From Acanthococcus lagerstroemiae (taxonomy: Eukaryota; Arthropoda; Insecta; Hemiptera; Eriococcidae): DNA of 64,000 bases. Positions within the stretch are counted from its first letter, which is position 1; the number at the start of each line of letters is the position of its first letter. Of this stretch, positions 23,701 to 31,024 are shown piece by piece. Location: NCBI GenBank assembly GCA_031841125.1, contig CM063113.1, positions 26,185,312-26,249,311 of the forward strand, written 5' to 3'. Under the pieces are notes generated by a model. It saw only the letters and a list, made by a program, of their open reading frames with translations, was not told the origin of the DNA and ran no database searches. The position numbers and the translations under genes were made by a program.

Positions 23701-26700
23701 TCCCCAAAAATATGAACGCATTCACACCGTTCGCGTTTGCTTTAAAAAGTGAAAGCGTTCACATCCGTTCTCGTTCATGTGAGAAAAAGAACGCGTTCAC
23801 TTCGTTCTTGTTTGAGGTGTTCCGTTCGTGAACGCGTTCCCATTCGCGAACGGGAGTTGACATCTCTGACTGTCTTTGACTATATAATATATACTACGTA
23901 TATGGACTGTGCTTACTGATAACAAGTTGACGTGAACATGATTCAGGATATATGCGGGAAACGTTGACGCTTGACATTGACGCTATGTAATGTTGTAATG
24001 TACATGTATAAAAGCATTAAAAGCCTTTGAAGTTGTGGGAAGACTTTTTCGTTGATTCATTTTATTAAACTATTACTATTTATTTATTTTCTGAGTAATG
24101 TATGTCAACACTTTTGGAATTTTTTGTCATTATATTGTAAAAATGAAGTATGAAAAAAAAAGAATATATTATATGTATTGTGAGAAAATTGCGATGAAAT
24201 AAGAAATAAATTATAAAATATAGTTACACAGGCCTATGTAGGCCCAATTGGAGAGAAACTTCCACACATACCTACCTTTACTATATAATCAAAGACATAC
24301 AATTTATTATTAAATATTTTATTGATGACAGTAATGAATTAATTTCGTATACACACGTCGAATATGTTTATCAATACAAGCAAGAATATCTGATTCATGA
24401 TATAAACGAATTTTTACATAATAAAAAATAATCAATTCAAAAAATTGCAGACGATGCTGACGGTCATCATTTTCATGTCCACATCCAAAAGTGGGGTACA
24501 TTTCTTCTTTCAAATTTCGGACAATTGCAGTAACGAAACCATTATCAAATATTTTGCTTCCATTGTCTCGAATATAAATTTCTATGCGACGAAATAATTT
24601 GCTCAGAGAGTCAGATGGGGTTTTTATTCTTCTTTTTGAGTAAGCATCAATTAAGGCCGACGTTCGAGTGGGATCAATGAAAGAGTTGAAGCAGGTAGCG
24701 CAGGAATCACTGAATCTTTTTTGCATTTTATGTATAACGCAACCTCCAATGTAATCGGCAACGTCATTAACAAAATCAGAAGGTATGGTCACTCCCTCAA
24801 AATTAAATTTGACTTTGGAATTCATTTCGAACTCATATACTTCTGGAGTTCTCCCACTATCTGTGAGTGACAAAATAGGGACGAATCCATCATCTGAACA
24901 GTTTGCTGCCCCTGAAGCTCGGATTTCATGGTGTATGACCAACTGTGAGAAGTGCATTTAAAATCGTAATGATGTAATGAAACTCACGTGAAGTACGACA
25001 ATTTTTCGAGCTTGTTCACACCACAAATGAAACAAGAGTGGGTATTGAGCGGTCTGCTTCTGAGAGAGAAAAATACATAGCACAATATAATCAATTCATA
25101 AATACATTATTCCACTTAGAATGAACGAATTACATGAATACTAACGTATTTTAAGACATATTACTTACTTTATATTGCATTTCAATTTGTTATCCGACTC
25201 GACGTCTAGTTCACCCCTTCATTATCACGAGAACGTTTCATGTTCTAGGTAATCAATATAGTGTTGATGACAGTGCAATTAGTTGAAAAATTAGAGGAAA
25301 ACAACAGAACGACCATAAGAAAATAAAACGTAATGAAAAATGATATAAAACAACAAAAGATGTCAGAGTAACTGCCAAAGAGTACGCCGCATATGGTATG
25401 TTTACATTCGTTTCCCGCATATATCCTGAATCATGTTGACGTCAATAAAACGCAACGGAAATATAGCGATAGCGCGGTCCATAGTATATAAATAGTCAAA
25501 GCTGACTGTAGTCATTCCTCTCTCCGTTCTCTGCGTTCTCATTCACGAAATGAAACGAACGCGTTCCTGCCCGTTCTCGTTCATGTGAGAAGAAGAACGC
25601 GTTCACTTCGTTCTCGTTTGTGGAGGTGCTCCGTTTGCAAACGGGAGTTGACATCTCTGCTAGAGGGTAACTGATTACGCATTGAGTTATACATGAGCCG
25701 TTATACCTACTCGATGCGCAATTAGTTACCCTCTAGTTACCCAGGTACCAGCGAAAAAATTACTCATTTGTTACCCTCGAATTACCCCCCTTTAGTTACC
25801 CGGGTATCTTGTGGGATTTTGCGCATCGGGTACATGAATGCGAAGTCTCCAAGGTCACTGTTTACAGAAGTGTGCTGGAACCCTCTTGGTACCCGCTTTC
25901 ATACTTACACTTTTCAGCTATTGGTACCTACACAACAAATTATTCATGGATTTTTGAAATTTCAACAAATCATTTTCGTTGTTTTAGGGCAGTGAAACCA
26001 ACGCAGTCACCGCCGGTTTCTTGTTATTAATGCTGGCAATGCAACAAGATGTACAAGTAGGTGAAGTACACAACTTTTATTGCTGTAAATGCTTGTACTT
26101 TTTACTATAGTAGTAACAGCTATGTACAGCTAGGATGCTGTAACTAAGATAAAATTGCAGGAGAAAGTATACCAAGAACTTTACCAAGTTTTTGGTGACA
26201 GCAGTCGACTTCCAGACCTGGAGGATATGTCGAGGCTACCATTCTTGGAGCAATGCATAAAAGAAACCTTGCGAAGATTTCCAATTGTGCCAGTCATATT
26301 CCGATATGCTAAAACTGATGTCTCTATTAGCAGTATGTATATTTCTTTCATGGGTGTAGCAACCGGGAAGGTTGGGGGGCAATACCCCTCTCTACTGAGA
26401 CTCATTTCGTCCCTTAGAAATGAGGTTCAACAATAGAAAGATTCGAAATGTAGAGTGCCAGCTGTTAGACATGAACTGGCAGGTGAAAGGTCTAAAGTGT
26501 TGACCTTTTTTGTGCTTATTGATTTGAAAAATTTCAATCAATCAGTAAATATGTGAAGTGATGACCTTTATCTCAGTTTTTGTTGATTTTAAATAATTTT
26601 CATTAGCCAATATTGTTTGCCCCCAACATATCTGTGTTGCTACGCCTCTGATTCCTTCAACTCTTAAGAATCAAAATATTAATCAACCAGTAGGATACCC

Positions 26701-28514
26701 AATGCGCAAAATCCCATCAGTTACCCGGGTAACTAAAGGGGAACCGATGGTAACTGACGGGTTTCTGGGTAATCTGGGGGTAACTGAGGGTTACAAATGG
26801 GTAACTTACCCAGGTAACTAAAGGGGAACGAAAGGTAACTGACGGGTTTCTGGGTAGTCTGAGGATAACTGAGAGCTGCAAATGGGTAACTTTTCCACGG
26901 GTAAGTATAGAAGGTAACTGGTTGCGCATCGGGTACATGAAGTGACGGATGACCTTCTCTTTTTCTGTTTGTTGATTTTAAACAATTTTCATTAGCTGAT
27001 ATAGTTTGTTTCAATATTTTTTTTTTTGCTAACTCTACTATGATTTCTTCAACTTTTAATAATTCAACAGTCACACAATTTCATTCCTGTAGGTGGTCCC
27101 AGGTTACCTACTACTATTTATTACGTAATAATGTTTCAGATAATTATGTTATTCCTGAAGGGGCAAACATAATATTGTGTATAGCAGCATTGCACCACAA
27201 TCCGAAAATTTATCCAGATCCTTTATCATGGAATCCGGAAAATTTTACTCCTGAAAAAGAAGCAACGAGACATAAATGCGCATTTGTTCCATTTAGCACC
27301 GGACCACGAGGATGCATAGGTAAACATGAAACAAATAATACTTACTTCTTCTTAGATGATTGGTATGGAATGGCGAAGCCAAATACTCGTACCAAGATTT
27401 GGAAGTTCCAAAATTGAAGGTCTTACAGATGCCAGAAAACGCTGTTTCACTTTTTTCCGGAAATTCGAACGTACAGAGTGCAGCTTACGGCCCGAAAAAA
27501 AGGTGCCCTTGGCGATCCTCAAGACTTACATATTTTCCTTGCCATTTTATCAGACTTGAGCGCACCCATAGCGAGTGATGCTCTGTCCTATTGACACGGG
27601 TTGTGGAATTTTGGATCGCGATGTGCAGGCTGTTTAGATGTAAAAGGACTCTTGGCTGGTGATGTAGGCTGCGTAGACAAAGAAAGTATCTTGAGCAAAA
27701 CCAAGGATGTGGCAGAGGAAATACAGAATGCGCCCTTTGAATGTGCTCAGTGAGGCTTGATGTAAAGGTGAACCAAGGGGAACTGATGGTTTTCTGGGTA
27801 ATCTGAGGTGGAAGGGTTGCACATGGGTAACCTTTCCGCGGGTAACCAGAGGGTAACTGATTGCGCATCGGGTGCCTACTTCGCCCCAATGAAAACACGT
27901 TTCAATTTTGCCAGGGTTTTCTCGATACTTGGCATTGGGAAATACTCTCGTTTGACATAGGCATTTAATCTGGAAAAATCAACACACAGTCAGACTGTGC
28001 TATCTCTCTTCGGTACAAGTGGCACAACCCATTTTAATAGCATGATCTCGGCAGTTATTTTCGTTCTGAATTGGGCCGCAAAGCAGATAATGTATTTTGG
28101 GGAAGGGGCGCAATCTGCCCCCTTCTGGCCACAAACTGACGTAGCCGGATTGGTATATGCAGTCTACCAATTCTTAAATTTATTGTTCTCGCATTCAACT
28201 TTCCGCGAAATTTTGGCACGAGGATACGTGAGTAGATGTGTCGCAAAAATTCGCCTTTTCTAAAGAAAAAAATTGAGCAAATCACAGTTTATCGATTTCC
28301 ATGGTGCTTAAATATTGAAATATATTCTAATATTGCAGGTCAAAAATACGCTTGGACTTTACTGAAAATTCAACTGTCAACCATCCTACGAAATTTCCGA
28401 TTTTACACTGATGTGAAAATGGAAGAAATTGAACTAAATGTTGATTTTATTATTCGCAGTAAGCATGGTTATAATGTCAAATTAGAATACAGACATAACA
28501 AGTCATTATTTTAA
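5716..28514 (+). CDS. Cytochrome P450, CYP4 clan (12 exons, 504 residues)
   Basis: A microsomal haem monooxygenase for oxidation of lipids, hormones or xenobiotics. Exons I can join in phase: 5716-5872, 13858-13964, 14547-14631, 14985-15176, 15260-15329, 15441-15567, 19857-19932, 20038-20141, 25988-26056, 26161-26332, 27140-27319, 28339-28514. All introns are GT-AG and the sum is 1515 nt. Residues 1-18 form an ER membrane anchor followed by a basic stop-transfer and [22 protein letters not shown] is the C-helix; GGSETN (306-311) is the I-helix oxygen-activation site, with Asn where Thr/Ser is usual; ETLR (364-367) is the ExxR motif; NPENF (418-422) stands for [14 protein letters not shown] (438-447) is the haem loop with Cys445. 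Length is normal for a P450 and no frame is broken, so the gene looks functional despite TE-filled introns. ATG 5716 is the first in frame. The substrate cannot be told. Confidence 0.88.
6372..6657 (-). pseudogene. Mariner-type transposase N-terminal fragment
   Basis: Within the frame, the stretch [20 protein letters not shown], continuing through AYAEL-like helix residues to [13 protein letters not shown], matches the HTH_48 DNA-binding domain found at the N-terminus of mariner transposases (also in SETMAR). The frame then stops six codons later and no DD34D catalytic domain follows, so this is a truncated remnant. It lies in intron 1 of the P450 gene, antisense to it. The first ~35 residues are hydrophobic, probably readthrough of flanking repeat. 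Confidence 0.7.
6630..7645. repeat. Region flanked by inverted copies of a 35-bp repeat
   Basis: Near 6646 the sequence GAGTACCAAAATTCCAAAG leads into TGACCTTATTGCAT. Near 7600 the reverse complement occurs: ATGCAATAAGGTCA then CTTTGGAATTTTGGTACTC. Partial copies of AATAAGGTCA(C/G)TTTGGAA also lie near 6858, 7428 and 7461. This looks like the remains of one or more TIR transposons in P450 intron 1. The mariner fragment abuts the left arm. Confidence 0.55.
7118..7354 (-). pseudogene. Fragment with KRKRNxEEWTKNxxKxxRNS motif, TE-associated
   Basis: A 78-codon frame with a basic block [21 protein letters not shown] associate a similar Arg/Lys-Trp-Lys/Asn block with an abundant transposon-linked protein family of insects, but cannot name it. 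It lies between the inverted repeats at 6630-7645, in P450 intron 1, antisense. The rest of such a protein is not visible. Low confidence. Confidence 0.3.
8504..9402. mobile_element. Solo LTR, 899 bp, with 4-bp target duplication
   Basis: The segment starts TGTGGTAACC and ends with its exact reverse complement GGTTACCACA, the TG...CA ends with short inverted repeats typical of retrotransposon LTRs. ACCT stands immediately before (8500-8503) and immediately after (9403-9406), a 4-bp target duplication as made by Ty3/Gypsy-type integrases. No gag or pol lies on either side, so this is a solo LTR left by LTR-LTR recombination. It is more GC-rich than its surroundings. It sits in intron 1 of the P450 gene. 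Confidence 0.85.
10905..11170 (+). repeat. Diverged copy of a dispersed repeat also at 22600-22770 and 54370-54550
   Basis: Shared blocks include CATAGCGTTTACT, CCCAATTTTGAAAAATTC, TACTTTTTA(T/C)GCTCTTTCC and CTCATTTTGT, in the same order. The copy here is the most diverged. It is probably a fragment of the TIR element described at 21637-23394. Confidence 0.6.
12810..12973. mobile_element. Small inverted-repeat element (MITE-like), 164 bp
   Basis: The left end CAGGAAATAACGTCAATAAA is mirrored at the right by TTATTGGCGTTATTTGCTG, with TTACTAGTAAAT and ATTTACTAGTTA further in. No target duplication was settled. It lies in P450 intron 1. Confidence 0.55.
14788..14928. mobile_element. 141-bp MITE with ~53-bp TIRs and TA target sites
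   Basis: The ends read CCGTCAACCAGGGTAATATT and, inverted, CCGTCAACTGGGGTAATATT. The inverted repeats extend some 53 bp through ACACCGGTGG and AATATTGGCCATTC with a few mismatches. TA dinucleotides flank both ends (14786-14787 and 14929-14930), as for Tc1/mariner-type insertions. The element sits wholly inside P450 intron 3 (14632-14984). Confidence 0.8.
15568..17099. other. Start of P450 intron 6, no gene seen
   Basis: AT-rich intron DNA without recognisable coding or repeat structure apart from a C10 run near 16850. A LINE fragment follows at 17100. Confidence 0.6.
17100..18620 (-). pseudogene. R1/LOA-type LINE ORF2, C-terminal half, broken
   Basis: Three overlapping minus-strand frames, shifted against each other, carry consecutive pieces of a non-LTR reverse transcriptase: [20 protein letters not shown] (near 18440), [20 protein letters not shown] then [10 protein letters not shown] (18290-18200), AALFLHGA and [11 protein letters not shown] (18130-18040), then [10 protein letters not shown] and [12 protein letters not shown] (17900-17820), the usual C-terminal CCHC-type region. 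The order and motifs fit the thumb and C-terminus of R1/LOA-group ORF2. Several frameshifts and no catalytic FADD box in the window show a 5'-truncated dead copy. It is much more GC-rich than the flanks. 17100-17500 is probably its 3' UTR. It lies in P450 intron 6, antisense. Confidence 0.8.
18621..19856. other. End of P450 intron 6, no gene seen
   Basis: No recognisable frame, repeat or RNA gene. Exon 7 starts at 19857 after TTTCTCTCTCAG. Confidence 0.6.
20380..20525. mobile_element. CCCGATGCGC-family MITE, copy split by the hAT-like element
   Basis: Starts CCCGATACGCAAAATCCC, followed by the family core GTTACCCGGGTAACTAAAGG. The copy is interrupted at 20526, and its last bases (CTAATTGCG) resume at 23567. 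Other copies: 23580-23685 continued at 25660-25690, 25709-25830, 26698-26933, a right-end fragment at 27770-27872, and 47813-47955. The last is the cleanest, with ACCCGATGCGCA and TGCGCATCGGGT at its two ends. Confidence 0.75.
20711..21072. mobile_element. hAT-type MITE, 362 bp, nested
   Basis: Ends CAAGGACGTACC and GGTACGTTCCTG, flanked by a perfect 8-bp duplication AATAGACA (20703-20710 and 21073-21080). The interior consists of two to three diverged repeats of an ACTGACTCAACTCAAAATT block and a G10 and a C10 run. Relatives: 37156-37475 and 46541-46766. Confidence 0.8.
21637..23394. mobile_element. TIR element (CCCGATCTGCG ends), 1758 bp, nested
   Basis: Left end CCCGATCTGCG (21637-21647) and right end CGCAGATCGGG (23384-23394) are exact inverted repeats. 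Subterminal DNA on both sides repeats motifs such as GTCACATTTGAGCAC, TGTCACAAATGAGCACATTT and AAAAACTGCCCAG. No transposase is visible; the longest frames are shadows. A long hairpin lies inside at 22123-22324. An inverted copy of the right 1.1 kb is at 53774-54880. The target duplication is unclear (perhaps TT). Confidence 0.65.
22123..22324. repeat. Near-perfect ~95-bp-arm foldback (hairpin)
   Basis: The left arm runs from CCTGTGTATTTTTCC through CAGTCTGTTCTGTTATTTGG and TTTCAAAATCACTGG to AACAGCG. The right arm is its reverse complement, ending CACAGG. The loop is about 13 nt around TGTATGTTCCT, with only scattered mismatches and a few small bulges. Both strands show short frames that are artefacts of the symmetry. 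Such a structure could be a MITE core or a hairpin-RNA/miRNA-like precursor if transcribed with the P450 intron. Confidence 0.75.
23567..23685. mobile_element. CCCGATGCGC-family MITE fragments between the hAT-like and P-like elements
   Basis: 23567-23578 is the tail of the copy begun at 20380. 23580-23685 is a second copy (CCGCCAGTTACCCGGGTAAC onward) that is cut at 23685 by the P-like element and continues after it at 25660 with CTAGAGGGTAACTGATTACG. Confidence 0.65.
23686..25659. mobile_element. P-superfamily-like DNA transposon, 1974 bp, degenerate
   Basis: Ends are CAGAGATGTCA at the left and TTGACATCTCTG at the right, flanked by a perfect 8-bp duplication CTAGAGGG (23678-23685 and 25660-25667). 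Inverted similarity continues through GAACGCGTTC-rich subterminal DNA and includes a 27-bp exact inverted repeat around TTCAGGATATATGCGGG (near 23945) and its complement (near 25415). The TIRs are thus some 250-280 bp with gaps. A 212-codon minus-strand frame inside resembles the C-terminal part of P/THAP transposases. The N-terminal THAP and catalytic regions are absent, so it needs help to move. Confidence 0.75.
24319..24957 (-). pseudogene. P-element/THAP9-type transposase, C-terminal remnant
   Basis: 212 codons from an ATG at 24957. The region [13 protein letters not shown] followed by [10 protein letters not shown] (C-x2-C) and a helical tail resembles the YIAGYxxxKL...CxxC block near the C-terminus of P-element-like transposases. 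What precedes it is short and lacks the RNase H-like and GTP-binding regions, so the protein is not a full transposase. It could still encode a DNA- or complex-binding derivative. It sits centrally in the TIR element 23686-25659. Confidence 0.55.
25709..25830. mobile_element. CCCGATGCGC-family MITE, inverted copy
   Basis: Begins CTCGATGCGCAATTAGTTACC and ends TTTGCGCATCGGG, with the core in the opposite orientation to the copy at 20380. It lies in P450 intron 8, just upstream of exon 9. Confidence 0.65.
26698..26933. mobile_element. CCCGATGCGC-family MITE with internal duplication
   Basis: Starts CCCAATGCGCAAAATCCC and ends GGTTGCGCATCGGG. The core TTACCC(G/A)GGTAACTAAAGG occurs twice inside, about 90 bp apart, so this copy is two units fused head to tail. 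It lies in P450 intron 10 (26333-27139). Confidence 0.7.
27770..27872. mobile_element. CCCGATGCGC-family MITE, right-end fragment
   Basis: GGGGAACTGATGG, TTTCTGGGTAATCTGAGG and GGGTAACTGATTGCGCATCG match the second half of the family. The left end is missing. It lies in P450 intron 11. Confidence 0.65.
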
Positions 28515-29396
28515 TTTTATCTAGTAAAACATTTGCAGAAAAGTACAAATAATATTTATTTGTTCAATTTTTTCATTAGCATAGTTCCGGAAATATCATC
28601 ATTTTCTTTCACTGCTGGCTCACATATTCCAATTTATTATCAAGTACTCAACTTCATTAGTACCTAAATAATAGACCTGCTGATGATTATTGAACACGTG
28701 AGCAAAAACGAAAATACTCGTGAAACACAGCGGAAGCAGAAATCGATTCTTTTGTCGGCATTCAAACATTACCGTCACGACTTTGTGGTTGAATTCGATA
28801 CCATGTTTTGATACGAAAGTAGAGTTACCGTGTCGACATCAAATATTGGATCGAATTGTGCATCGACTTCGATGTAGAAGTCTATCCAAAAGTGGATGTC
28901 GACATGGAAACCCGACTTTTGTCTCGAAGTCGAGTATAGAATTTAACCAAAAAGTCGTGACAGAAAAGGGACGGATTTGATCGTCTTGACATTTTTTTCG
29001 CAAATACTCTCAGAAGGGAAATACAAAAACTATTTCTTCTAAAGATTGTGTAAGTGGATGAAAAGAAAATTCTAATTTATTTAACATAAGCTAAGAGCAA
29101 CGGTCACTGGATGCTAAACTAGAATTACCTATTGCCTTTTCATTTCAACAAAACCCAAACTGGATCCGGATATTCCAAAAATTGTTTGATGGGTCGATTT
29201 TTGATATTCCTCACCCACTATTGGAATGGAAAACCAATACCGAGCATGATGCAAAAAAGAATAAAACAAACAAGCAACTTTAAAAAAAAAAAAAAAAAAA
29301 ACGAGTATGTTTTTTTCTGTATATGCTCATTGTACACACATTTATTCTAAGTATAAGATCGAGAAATTCAGGTACATATATTTATTCATTCATAAC
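28515..29396. other. Intergenic gap between convergent P450 and ABCH genes
   Basis: The 3' ends of the P450 (+) and the ABCH cassette (-) face each other over about 0.9 kb. No AATAAA follows the P450 stop closely. The stretch holds the foldback at 28774-28961 and an A19 run near 29283. No gene is seen. Confidence 0.6.
28774..28961. repeat. 188-bp palindromic element (MITE-like)
   Basis: GTCACGACTTTGTGGTTGAA at the left is mirrored by TTTAACCAAAAAGTCGTGAC at the right. Inner parts (CGAAAGTAGAG, TGTCGACAT and complements) keep the symmetry. It lies 260 bp beyond the P450 stop and could fold in a readthrough transcript. Confidence 0.6.
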
Positions 29397-30288
29397 TCAC
29401 AAATGTGTCTTGTATTTTAAAAGTAGCTGAATCGTCACTATCAAAACGACGGACCACAAACAGCCTACGCCAAATACTCTCAAAACCGCAATATCCGTGA
29501 TTGGTAGGCCTCGAATTGTAATCGCCTCGGTAGCCTTTATAAGCCATGTGAGAGGTGATAATTTGTTCAGTGCTTTCAAGACAGGATGCTGACCTTCCAA
29601 TGGCCACAACATTCCTGTAATCATTTCAAAACTACTGGTAGTATTGCTAGTACACAAAAATACAAAATTATTAACAGCTGCATCGAAGAAATAGAGTCTT
29701 GTGCTTGGTAGCATATACATTTTCAAGAACTTTATTACTTCTCTCTTCTTCCTCAGCGTCCTCTTTGCTGTAAAAATATGAACGTGTAACCTAATTTGTG
29801 TAGAGACGATAAAATATGATGCCTTTTTCTATTTCATTGAAAACAGAATTACGTAATATGTGCATTCAACACCCCATTTGCATATTCTTCAAGATCTATG
29901 TTCTTATTAAAGATTATTGTTATTTAGTTCCCCCTTCTTCTCCCTACATCACTGAGAATGAAAGATGAACTCTATAACCTAGTAGTATAGCGTCAAAGTT
30001 ATAAACTTTCCATTCATTTTTTATTCTAGCTTATCTGATTTGTTTTCAAAATCAAACAGAAAGAAATTCAGAATATCTGCATTGTACAAATGTCAAGTCA
30101 GTTTAATTAGGTATACGTGGTACAAGTGTTCAAATAAGTAACACAAATGGGTTCTACTCCAATGTACAGTAATGATTTATTACTATTCTCACATAACTTA
30201 CCAGCAGCAATGATTATAATATAACCTATAGCATTACCCATCAAGGCAACTGATGTCATGCCCTCACACACTATCGAGTTGGTGACTC
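29397..30288 (-). CDS. Duplicated last two exons of an ABCH transporter
   Basis: Exons 30202-30288 (87 nt) and 29397-29614 (218 nt incl. stop) are close copies of the last two exons of ABCH gene A (31810-31896 and 31025-31242), with the same lengths, phases and splice sites. They encode the final extracellular loop and last membrane helix ([16 protein letters not shown], then IQLLLKYK). The frames are open, and an AATAAA lies about 11 nt beyond the stop (29381-29386). The upstream partner exon is not duplicated, so this is not a whole gene. It may be an alternative 3' end for gene A, spliced from 32006, or a leftover of a partial tandem duplication. Introns and 3' flank are also copied (about 29340-30385 against 30940-32005). 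Confidence 0.7.
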
Positions 30289-30385
30289 CTAGAATGAATA
30301 GGTATCCGATACAAAGATAAGAGAAACATATGCTTACGTAACCTAAATCATCGGAATATTTTAAAACGCAACAGATTTATATGCC

Positions 30386-30940
30386 TTCTTACCGGGAGGA
30401 AAGTAGGGGATATTTGAACTTTTTTTGATGGGCGTCATTAAGAGGCGTTCTGTATAACATACTGGTAAGATTGGACCGACAAAGAGGGCATTCTGTATTT
30501 TAACATAGCAATCAAAATGATGAATGCCATGCCGAGGGACACATGAAAAAGTCCATGCCGAAATACAATAGCGAACAAAAAGTGTTCTGCCGCCGATTAG
30601 TAGATTCCAAAACAAAAAATTATGAAATCCACAATTACCGCTATAGGTACTTACTATACTATACACAATATGCTATACCTACATGCACAAAGCACGCATG
30701 TTTACAATAAGAAATGTAATGCCGCGATTACTTCGCTGTTGAGAAGTGAAAGAAAGCAGCTGCGCGTTTGTACATTGATTTGCTCAAGCCTATGTACGAA
30801 TTGCAAAGGCATTTCTTGTCTAAATGCGGCGCGCCATGAAGAGGAAGAAGAAGATAATGTTGACGAGCCAGAGTCCGCGGATGAGGCAACAGACTCATCT
30901 TCAGAAGAGGAAACAGAAATGAAGATAAACAGTAGTCTTT
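30386..30940. other. Unduplicated insert between the two ABCH 3' cassettes
   Basis: Not similar to the ABCH exons. The + strand encodes an acidic run (HEEEEEDNVDEPES, then DSSSEEETE) near 30835-30925. The - strand has a 101-codon frame at 30361-30666 with no domain I recognise. This may be a decayed insertion. Function unknown. Confidence 0.4.
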
Positions 30941-31008
30941 TCTGCATATGCTCATTGTACAGACGTTTACTCTAGATATAAGATAGAGAAATTCAGGCAC
31001 ATATATTT

Positions 31009-31014
31009 TTTATT
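31009..31014 (-). terminator. Poly(A) signal of ABCH gene A
   Basis: AATAAA on the minus strand 11 nt past the stop codon at 31025-31027. Confidence 0.55.
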
Positions 31015-31024
31015 CATTCATGAC

